Source: Bacteroidales bacterium (GTDB taxonomy: Bacteria > Bacteroidota > Bacteroidia > Bacteroidales > UBA932). From it: a stretch of DNA of 9,121 nucleotides. The translations under genes and the position numbers were made by a program. Where the stretch lies: NCBI GenBank assembly GCA_017554135.1, contig JAFZIX010000173.1, forward strand, positions 1 to 9,121, read 5' to 3'. Every line of letters begins with the position of its first letter. Within the stretch, counting starts at the first letter, position 1. The notes under the pieces are model-generated. The model did not search any database. It saw only the letters and a program-made list of their open reading frames with translations, and was not told where the DNA came from. Below, in pieces: positions 1-6,389 of this stretch.

Positions 1-186
1 GCGGAAGACGAGGCGTCCTCCCCCGTTGGCGGAGATATAATCGATGGCGGCCTGGATGATGGCGGTGTTGAGCGTCTCACCATCGGCCTTGGCCCCGAAA
101 TCGGTGGCCAGGTAATCCTTGGCGCCTGCCATCAGCGATGCGGAGGCGAGTGCCAGGATCAGGGCAAATCTTTTTAAAATCTTCAT
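1..186 (-). CDS. Second GH28-type protein, N-terminal fragment (3' end missing)
   Basis: The first 62 codons of a gene that continues past position 1. It starts at the ATG at 186, six bases after the stop of the previous GH28. Residues 1-22 form a signal peptide (MKILKRFALILALASASLMAGA), and the mature part begins KDYLATDFGAKADGETLNT. Residues 23-61 match residues 22-60 of the preceding gene at 29 of 39 positions without a gap, so this is a tandem paralogue and very likely also a GH28 beta-helix protein exported to the periplasm or beyond. The active-site region is outside the window, so neither activity nor motif set can be judged. The signal peptides of the two copies are much less alike than the mature starts. 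Confidence 0.82.
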   Translation of the reverse strand, partial: MKILKRFALILALASASLMAGAKDYLATDFGAKADGETLNTAIIQAAIDYISANGGGRLVFR

Positions 187-192
187 CTTGTG

Positions 193-1680
193 TTATTTTA
201 GTTTGAATATTCTTACTTTGTTGAAAACGGTCTGCTTCTTGCCCTTGGGGGCGCTCTTCTGCACCACCGTCAGGCCCTTCAGGTCCAGCCCGTTCACGTC
301 GTCGCAGACCACCGCGGGGCGGTAGTCTTCATCTTCCACCACCAGCTTCACGTTCTTGAAAGTGATGTTGTCCGCATGGCGGATGTAGAAACCCCAGGCG
401 GGGAGCTCCTTCCAGTTCGAGAACTCCGGGTAGCTCTTCTCCAGTTCCGGAATGGCCTCGAGTTCGGCTTTGGAAGTGCCGCGGAAGGCATAGGAAGGAT
501 CCGCCTTGCCGGGGTAGTGGATCTCCACGTTCTCCAGCAGCACGTTCTCAATACGGATTTCCGGGATGCCCTGGATGCCGCTGGGGCAGATATTGCGGGG
601 GAGATCCTCCACCGGCCCCTCATACATATAGCCGGCGTCGGGCTTGTCGAAGGGGACCTCCGCATACATATTCTTTATGACGATATTGCGCAGGCAGGGC
701 GCTTCTCCCTCGCGGCGGTTGCCGGTACGCAGGAAAACCGGATTGCCAGTGTTGATGCTGCGCAGGCCATCCACGGTGATATTCTCCACCGTAGCCCCGT
801 CCACGCTGGCGATGGTGATGGCGGAGCGGTAGGTGTCGTAGATCTCTATATTGCGGAAGGTGAAGTTGCGGAAGGTTCCGCGGGTGACGGTGCCGAACTT
901 GATGCCGTTGGCGCTCGAGCGGCCGCGGCAGTTCTCCACCAGCACATTCTCGCTGACTCCGTAGGGCACATGGCTCTTGAAGCAGAAGACATCGTCGGAG
1001 GCATCGAAATCGCAGTCGCGGATGACCACGTCGGAGCAGTCCACAACGTCCAGGCCGTCATTGTTCCAGTAGCACTTGGCATCGGCCTTGGCCCTTTCTA
1101 TCAGCAGGCCCCGGCACTGATCGTACTGCTGGTTCCAGCAGGCCGGATTGTTGATGCTCACATCACTGATACGGATGTTCTCGCAGCGGTAGAAGTGGAT
1201 ATTCTCCGGGCGGTTGGGGGCTTCATTGCGGTCCAGACCGAGTTTGTCGTTGATCAGCCCCAGGTGGGTATACATCACGCAATTGTTGCCTACCTCGAAG
1301 CCGCGGCCGTCAATTGTTCCGCTGCCGCTGATGGCGATGTCGTGCTGGTTCACCGCCAGGATGAATGCGCACCATTTGGCTTCGGGGTCAATGACATAGT
1401 CCCAGGGATTCAGGGATCCCAGCAGGCGCGAGCCCGCGCTGATATGAAGATCCACGCCGCTCTTCAGGTAGATGCTGCCGCAGAGGAAATCTCCTCCGGA
1501 GAGGATGAGACGCCCGCCGCCCTGTGCAGAGATATAATCGATTGCAGACTGGAGGATGCTGGTATTCAAGGTGATACCGTCTGCCTTGGCACCGAAGTCG
1601 GTGGCCTGGAAGTCGCGGGCTCCCAGGGGAAGCGCCAGCAATACGGTAGAAATAAAAGCCAATATCCTTATTTTACGCAT
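193..1680 (-). CDS. Secreted GH28-type parallel beta-helix glycosidase (polygalacturonase-like)
   Basis: The protein is 495 residues with a signal peptide (MRKIRILAFISTVLLALPLGA) and no lipobox. The mature part opens with TDFGAKADGITLNT and later SAIDYISAQGGGRLIL, the usual opening of GH28 / pectate-lyase-3-like beta-helices, followed by repeated beta-helix turns (NITVDGL, NIVIKNM, NVLLENVEI, NITFKNVKL). GH28 enzymes hydrolyse alpha-galacturonide links in homogalacturonan, rhamnogalacturonan or xylogalacturonan with inversion. Candidate acids are Asp208 in WNNDGLD (NTD-like) and Asp229/Asp230 in ASDDVFCFKS. The GHG motif is replaced by SANGIKFG (256-263), so the usual catalytic His is absent, and no clear RIK is present; YRSAITIAS near 284 is in that position. 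This suggests a divergent subfamily with a substrate other than plain polygalacturonate. The start codon lies inside the end of the GH3 gene (13-base overlap) and the stop is 6 bases before a paralogous GH28 gene. The tail is basic (KGKKQTVFNKVRIFKLK). Confidence 0.85.
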   Translation of the reverse strand: MRKIRILAFISTVLLALPLGARDFQATDFGAKADGITLNTSILQSAIDYISAQGGGRLILSGGDFLCGSIYLKSGVDLHISAGSRLLGSLNPWDYVIDPEAKWCAFILAVNQHDIAISGSGTIDGRGFEVGNNCVMYTHLGLINDKLGLDRNEAPNRPENIHFYRCENIRISDVSINNPACWNQQYDQCRGLLIERAKADAKCYWNNDGLDVVDCSDVVIRDCDFDASDDVFCFKSHVPYGVSENVLVENCRGRSSANGIKFGTVTRGTFRNFTFRNIEIYDTYRSAITIASVDGATVENITVDGLRSINTGNPVFLRTGNRREGEAPCLRNIVIKNMYAEVPFDKPDAGYMYEGPVEDLPRNICPSGIQGIPEIRIENVLLENVEIHYPGKADPSYAFRGTSKAELEAIPELEKSYPEFSNWKELPAWGFYIRHADNITFKNVKLVVEDEDYRPAVVCDDVNGLDLKGLTVVQKSAPKGKKQTVFNKVRIFKLK

Positions 1681-3977
1681 AGTTTCACAGATTTAAGATC
1701 TTCGTCTGCGGAGGATGAACCTACCATTATCGTGAAGTCTCCTGGCTCGACCGTCCATTCTTCGTTCGCTCCCCAGCATTCCAGCATTGCGGGAGTGATT
1801 TCGAAACACAGATCCACGCTTTCCCCGGCCTTCAGGAATGGCTTCTGCACTGCCTTGAGTTCCTTCACCGGGCGCGTGACAGAGCCGTATTCGTCGCGGA
1901 TATACAACTGCACCGCTTCTGCGCCGTCCATAGCCCCGGTGTTGCTCACGCGGATGCTCACGGTGGCGGATTCATCGGGTCCGATTACATCCTTCGATAT
2001 CTGCGGCTCACCGTATTCAAACGTAGTATAACTCAAGCCATAGCCGAAAGGATAGAGCGGGGCGGATACTCCGAGCGCGAACTGCCGGGAATACTGCGAA
2101 TGCTTGTGGTTATACACGCACTGGATCTGACCAGCGTTGCGAGGCATTGTGACGGGGAGTTTTCCCGAAGGATTCACCAGACCGAAGAGAATCTCGGCTA
2201 TGGCCTGGCCGCCCATCTGCCCGGGTTCCCAGACATTCAGGATGGCATTTACTGACGGATTCTCCACAGCCCAGACGACACCAAGGGCCCGGCCGCTCAT
2301 AAGTATGAGCACGGTCGGACGGCCGGAGGCCGCGACCGCTTCCAGCAGTTCCTGCTGGCGGCCGGGCAGGTCCAGATTATCCCGGTCGCAGTTCTCGCCG
2401 CTGGTACGCCCGAAGGCGGAATACCGCTGGGTATTATCCCCAAGAACCAGTATGTTCACATCCGCCTGCTGCGCCTTTGCAGCAGCCGTTCTTATTCCCG
2501 CATCATCCACGGCAGTCACCCTTCCGCGGAAGCACATTGTGTCTATCTTTACCCCGGGGCATACGGCCTGGAGGCCCTCGAAAACGGTAATCACGTCATC
2601 CTCATCCTGCGGCACCACCCAGTCGCCCAGGATTGTCTGGCTGTCGCAGTTCGGCCCGCAGAGGAAAATCCGCTGAATCGGTTTAGATTCCTTCGCTACG
2701 CTCGGAATGACAGTGGGCAGTGGTAGGGTGCCGTCATTTTTCAGCAGGACGATGCCTTCGCGGGCGGCATTGAGGGAGGTCTGGCGGTGTTCGGGGATGG
2801 CGGTGAAACCACGCTCCGAAGGAAGTTCGGGAATAGGATCCTCAAAAAGACCAAGTTCAAACTTCGCCTTCAGAATCTTCCCCGCCGCCTCATCGATACG
2901 CTTCTCCGGAATACGCCCGCTGCGAACACCATCCAGAATGGACTCGAAATAATGCGGCCCCTGCATATGCATATCTATACCCGCCTCGACCGAAACCTTG
3001 AAAGCCTCATCTTCGCTGGGCACCCAGTGGTGCATGCTGTGCATACGCTCGATATCCATCCAGTCGCTCACCACAAACCCGTCGAACCCGAGTTCATCGC
3101 GCAGCAAGTCATTAATCAGCCAGCTGTTACCATGGCAGGGAATACCGTTGATCTCGTTATGTGCGGTCATCACGGTCGCCACGTGCGCCTCCTCCACAGC
3201 CACCTTGAACGGCGGCAGATGAAGTTCGCGCAACTTGCGCTCGCTGATATCCATAGGGGATGCATTCAGCCCGCCGAAAGGCTCGCCGCCGGCAATCAGG
3301 TGCTTGGCACAGGCCATCACCTTGCCCTCGGAATAATTGCGCTCCCGGCCCTGAAGCCCCCAGATCATATACTTGCCCATCTGGGACACCAGCCAGGGAT
3401 CCTCGCCGAAAGTCTCACCCATACGCCCCCAGCGGGCATCGCGCGCCACGTCTAGGTTAGGGGAAAAGGTCCAGACCATAGCGGTCTTGCGCATCTCTAT
3501 CGCAGTCTGGGCACCGATTTCCTCCATAATCTCCGGGCGGAAAGTGGATGCCAGGTTGATATTGCTGGGATACACAGTGCAGCCTGCACGCAGGCCGTTG
3601 CCGTGGATGGCATCTAAGCCGAAAATCAGCGGAATAGCCAGGCGCGATTCACTTGCCAAAAGTTGCAGCTGATGCGCTTCCTCGCCGGTGAGAACATGCA
3701 GGAACGAACCCACCTTGCCCTCGCGCACGCGATTCGCCATATCCGGATCTCCAAGATTCTCATCGGAAGCATCGATATTCTTGTAGGGCGAACCCTGATC
3801 CGGCGGAACATAGCAGGGGCCCACGTACTGGCACATCTGGCCAATCTTTTCTTCCAGGGTCATCTCCTTCAAAAGAAGTCTCACCCTCTTCTCTGCGGGC
3901 AGCGACGCATCGTGCCAGTCGCCTCCGGAACAGGATGCAAGAAGGATAAGGGAGGATATCAGGAGTATTCTCTTCAT
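1668..3977 (-). CDS. Glycoside hydrolase family 3 lipoprotein (beta-glucosidase / beta-xylosidase type)
   Basis: The protein is 769 residues from the ATG at 3977, chosen over an upstream in-frame extension because it starts a lipoprotein signal (MKRILLISSLILLASC, Cys 16) and overlaps the preceding stop as TAATG. The N-terminal (alpha/beta)8 domain at about 35-375 has FGLDAIHGNG (119-128), the KH pair in ACAKHLIAGGEPFGG (222-236) and the nucleophile Asp305 in GFVVSDWMD. The C-terminal alpha/beta sandwich (about 405-615) carries SGENCDRDNLDLPG, where Glu528 is the likely acid/base. A fibronectin-III-like domain follows (about 665-765). The enzyme would remove non-reducing terminal beta-linked sugars by retention; glucose, xylose or arabinose specificity cannot be read from the sequence. 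As a lipoprotein it would be membrane-anchored, unlike the GH31 and GH28 neighbours. Oddity: residues 422-433, in the linker between the two catalytic domains, are encoded by an apparent palindromic repeat. The 3' end overlaps the GH28 gene by 13 bases. Confidence 0.93.
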   Translation of the reverse strand: MKRILLISSLILLASCSGGDWHDASLPAEKRVRLLLKEMTLEEKIGQMCQYVGPCYVPPDQGSPYKNIDASDENLGDPDMANRVREGKVGSFLHVLTGEEAHQLQLLASESRLAIPLIFGLDAIHGNGLRAGCTVYPSNINLASTFRPEIMEEIGAQTAIEMRKTAMVWTFSPNLDVARDARWGRMGETFGEDPWLVSQMGKYMIWGLQGRERNYSEGKVMACAKHLIAGGEPFGGLNASPMDISERKLRELHLPPFKVAVEEAHVATVMTAHNEINGIPCHGNSWLINDLLRDELGFDGFVVSDWMDIERMHSMHHWVPSEDEAFKVSVEAGIDMHMQGPHYFESILDGVRSGRIPEKRIDEAAGKILKAKFELGLFEDPIPELPSERGFTAIPEHRQTSLNAAREGIVLLKNDGTLPLPTVIPSVAKESKPIQRIFLCGPNCDSQTILGDWVVPQDEDDVITVFEGLQAVCPGVKIDTMCFRGRVTAVDDAGIRTAAAKAQQADVNILVLGDNTQRYSAFGRTSGENCDRDNLDLPGRQQELLEAVAASGRPTVLILMSGRALGVVWAVENPSVNAILNVWEPGQMGGQAIAEILFGLVNPSGKLPVTMPRNAGQIQCVYNHKHSQYSRQFALGVSAPLYPFGYGLSYTTFEYGEPQISKDVIGPDESATVSIRVSNTGAMDGAEAVQLYIRDEYGSVTRPVKELKAVQKPFLKAGESVDLCFEITPAMLECWGANEEWTVEPGDFTIMVGSSSADEDLKSVKLCVK
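2682..2713 (-). repeat. Palindromic repeat-like element inserted in frame within the GH3 gene
   Basis: On the coding strand this stretch has an imperfect hairpin: ATTCC at 2708-2704 pairs with GGAAT at 2691-2687, and an inner GC pair at 2701-2700 with 2696-2695 closes a GTA loop. It encodes VIPSVAKESKP (GH3 residues 423-433). The GAGCGnAGCGAAGGAAT-like pattern resembles short dispersed repeats that I remember from many bacterial genomes, where peptides such as VIPSVAKES turn up in unrelated predicted proteins. It lies where GH3 enzymes usually have a short linker (LPLP directly before IKRI..GPN), and removing 12 codons restores a normal-looking junction. Only one copy is present in the window, so its repeat nature rests on recall and on its fit as an insert. 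Confidence 0.6.
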
Positions 3978-6382
3978 TATAACTGTACGTTCAGGTTCAA
4001 CTTGTCGGACACCGCCACCTTTCCGGCGGAAACATTGAGGGTGTTGTCCTCCCAGGTCCAGTCTTTCACCTTCGTGCCGTTCACCAGCACCTTCCTGGGC
4101 TTGGAAGTGCAGCGGACCTCGAAGGAATAATTGCGTGCCGCGGGCATGCCATTGTAGGAGCCTTTGACGGGATTCACCACTATGCTGACGTTCTTCCCGC
4201 TCTGGTTGCATTCGAACAGGGTGGAAGATATGGCGCCGTTCTCATAGTCGTAGCTCTCGCCGTCATCCTCATACATAGTGAAACTGCTCTCACCGTGAGG
4301 ATAGACCTTGATGATGAAGTCGGTCTGGGGCTTGCTGCCTATGAATTCCACATCCGGCATGGTGGGCACTATGGCGCCGTTGCGCACGAAGAACTGGCCT
4401 GCGCGATTGTAGGGGAGTTCGCGTGTGACCACCTCTCCCTTGCTGTCCACCAGTTCGCCAGTCCAGACATTGATCCACTCGCCGGCAGGGAGGTAAATGT
4501 CGTTGCTATAGGCACTTACGCAGTACTGATGGCCGAACATATACTGCAGGGCCATATCGTCGCAGTTGCGGTCGTCCGGGAACTCGAGGGGCATCGAACG
4601 CACCATGGGCATTCCGGTGAGCGCGCCTTCCAGGGCGTTGGAATAAATATAGGGAATGAACTGGTAGCGCAGTTTCACATAGAACTTGTACATCTCCTTT
4701 TCCACGCCGGAATAGTAGAACGGCTGCATCATGCTGAACCAGCTGTTCACCTGCACCCAGGGGAGGAAGATGCCGAAGTGGAGGCCCTGCATTTCCTGCT
4801 CGCGCGGAACGGACATAACGTCGCAGCTGAGGTTCATGAAGCCGCTCATGCCGAGGTTGTGCTGGTCGTAAAGGGCGATGAGGCCGCCGCCATTGTCGCC
4901 GCTGTTGGCGGCAGTCCAGTGCTGGGTGCCTGCCCATCCGCCACAGTAGTGATGCCAGCTGCGTTTGCCGGTATGCTTGCGGGTCATGGATGCAATCTGC
5001 TTGGTGAGCAGTACCTGGTTCAGGTTATGCATCTCCTTGTCAATCAGACCGTTATGGTATTTCCATGTAGGATGCTCGTCGATGGTGCGGGCGGGATCGA
5101 GTTTGAAGCCGTCTATGCCCATATCCATGAAGGTGGTGAGATGATCCGGCCAGTGTTCGAGCCCGGATTGAGGCCGTCCTTCACGCTCGGCGATAAGATC
5201 CTCCTCGATTATGCTATGGTCATATTCCTCGCAGAGCCAGAGGCCCAGGTGTATTCCCATGCTGTTTAGTTTGCCCACGAACAGGCGCGGATAGTACTTC
5301 TTGGGCATGGAGTTTTGCAGCCAGTAGGGCTCGGGGGAAAAGCGGTCGTAGTTCCACTTTTTCTTGGTAGAGAAGTCGTAGCGCTTCTCCATCCACTGCG
5401 GCTCCAGCCAGAACAGATCCACCGGCACTCCCATCTGCCGGAAGTTGGCGGCATCGCTTAGGATTGCCCACTGGTCCTCGCGCATATTCGGGCCGAAAGC
5501 GAAGCCGTAGGCCCATTTAGGCAGGACGTAGGTGCGTCCGGTAATCTGCGTGTAGAGATCCAGCACGGACGGCATGTCGCTGCCGAGCATCAGGTAGAAG
5601 TCTGCGTAGTCTGCAGTGTTGTAGATATTGAAACGCTCCGGATTGGTGCAGCCCACGTCGAAGTGGTTTTTGCGGGTGGTATTGTTGAAGATTCCCCATC
5701 CGCGGGAACTCATCATGAAGGGCATGGGGATCTCCGTGTGCTGGTAGGCAGTCCACATGCGAAGCATCTCTCCGCGGTGCTGGATATGCTCGCGGGAGGT
5801 GCTGCCGCCGCCGTAGAAGCGTTCGCCATCCTCCATGCTTATGGAGATTATGCTGGCGTGGGCGGGATCCCCGGCCTCGGCGGTATCGCGCTTGTTCTTG
5901 CTGTTGGTATCGTCGCCGATGATGCCGTCATTCTTGGCCACCACCAGGCTGCCGAACTTATCTATCACAGCCTCTGCCAGGGCTCTTACCTCGGGGCTGC
6001 CGGGCTTGCGGAACAGGATGTTCCGCACCACAACCTTGCCATCCGCATCCTTCAGGGTGACGGCACCGTTCGCTTTGGCGATGCAGAGCGTGGCTTTGCC
6101 GGTAGAAAAAACGTAGGTCTCGTTCAGGCCTGCAGGCTGCCCGGCATCGAATTCATAATCCACCTTCACCTCCGGCCAGTCGGTCTTGACCACGCCGTAT
6201 CGGTTCAGCAGAGCCTCCGGGAAAGTCTTGTCGGGGGAAATCTGCACGCGGAAGATGCTCTCGGAGATTACTTCCACATTCATGCTCAGGCCATTGTCGA
6301 GCTTGACGTTGCGCGGAGAGCTTGCGAATGCCGATATGGAAAGTACCGCCGAGGCGAGTAAAACAAGAATCCTTTTATTCAT
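3977..6382 (-). CDS. Secreted glycoside hydrolase family 31 (alpha-glycosidase)
   Basis: The protein is 801 residues from the ATG at 6382, chosen because it opens a standard signal peptide (MNKRILVLLASAVLSISAFA) with no lipobox, so it is probably periplasmic or exported. Family layout: an N-terminal beta-sandwich to about 285, including ERFYGGG at 187-193; a TIM barrel at about 290-590 starting with LPKWAYGFAFG; then C-terminal beta domains with a DUF5110-like piece (FTMYEDDGESYDYENG, 701-716). The nucleophile motif is MGIDGFKLDPAR, with Asp429 as catalytic base/nucleophile. The acid/base is most likely Asp496 in NSGDNGG, after the family's RSW...GTQHW segment (474-489). GH31 enzymes act by retention on alpha-linked glucose, xylose, galactose or GalNAc; the sequence alone does not decide among these, and alpha-xylosidase or alpha-galactosidase are reasonable guesses in a plant-wall cluster. 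The length is normal for the family. Its TAA shares a base with the next ATG (TAATG). Confidence 0.9.
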   Translation of the reverse strand: MNKRILVLLASAVLSISAFASSPRNVKLDNGLSMNVEVISESIFRVQISPDKTFPEALLNRYGVVKTDWPEVKVDYEFDAGQPAGLNETYVFSTGKATLCIAKANGAVTLKDADGKVVVRNILFRKPGSPEVRALAEAVIDKFGSLVVAKNDGIIGDDTNSKNKRDTAEAGDPAHASIISISMEDGERFYGGGSTSREHIQHRGEMLRMWTAYQHTEIPMPFMMSSRGWGIFNNTTRKNHFDVGCTNPERFNIYNTADYADFYLMLGSDMPSVLDLYTQITGRTYVLPKWAYGFAFGPNMREDQWAILSDAANFRQMGVPVDLFWLEPQWMEKRYDFSTKKKWNYDRFSPEPYWLQNSMPKKYYPRLFVGKLNSMGIHLGLWLCEEYDHSIIEEDLIAEREGRPQSGLEHWPDHLTTFMDMGIDGFKLDPARTIDEHPTWKYHNGLIDKEMHNLNQVLLTKQIASMTRKHTGKRSWHHYCGGWAGTQHWTAANSGDNGGGLIALYDQHNLGMSGFMNLSCDVMSVPREQEMQGLHFGIFLPWVQVNSWFSMMQPFYYSGVEKEMYKFYVKLRYQFIPYIYSNALEGALTGMPMVRSMPLEFPDDRNCDDMALQYMFGHQYCVSAYSNDIYLPAGEWINVWTGELVDSKGEVVTRELPYNRAGQFFVRNGAIVPTMPDVEFIGSKPQTDFIIKVYPHGESSFTMYEDDGESYDYENGAISSTLFECNQSGKNVSIVVNPVKGSYNGMPAARNYSFEVRCTSKPRKVLVNGTKVKDWTWEDNTLNVSAGKVAVSDKLNLNVQL

Positions 6383-6389
6383 ATTGTGA

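Noticed and set aside
187..192. Possible promoter or terminator between the two GH28 genes.
   Set aside because: The gap is only 6 bases, with no hairpin or T-run and no Bacteroidota-type promoter elements.
376..2031. A long plus-strand open frame (about 550 codons) antisense to the GH28 gene and the end of GH3.
   Set aside because: It mirrors the minus-strand genes codon for codon. Its translation is a low-complexity mix rich in Ala, Val, Gly and Asp with no family motif, and it crosses a gene junction. It is open only because stop complements are rare in these GC-rich genes.
3978..4211. An N-terminal extension of the GH3 frame by 78 codons.
   Set aside because: It would overlap GH31 deeply, its translation is a Gln/Glu/Arg-rich shadow, and it would bury the clear lipoprotein signal that starts at 3977.
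5179..5194. A stretch resembling part of the palindromic repeat (cttcacgctcggcgat).
   Set aside because: It lacks the inverted arm and the AATGAC end, and encodes an ordinary GH31 segment (IAEREGRPQ), so it is taken as a chance match.
4295..5269. A 324-codon plus-strand open frame antisense to GH31.
   Set aside because: It has no recognisable domain and a His/Ala/Val-rich composition typical of a reverse-frame shadow. The GH31 motifs on the other strand are unambiguous.
5663..6361. A 232-codon plus-strand open frame antisense to the GH31 N-terminus.
   Set aside because: It is a shadow of the GH31 N-terminal domain with no start context or family signature.
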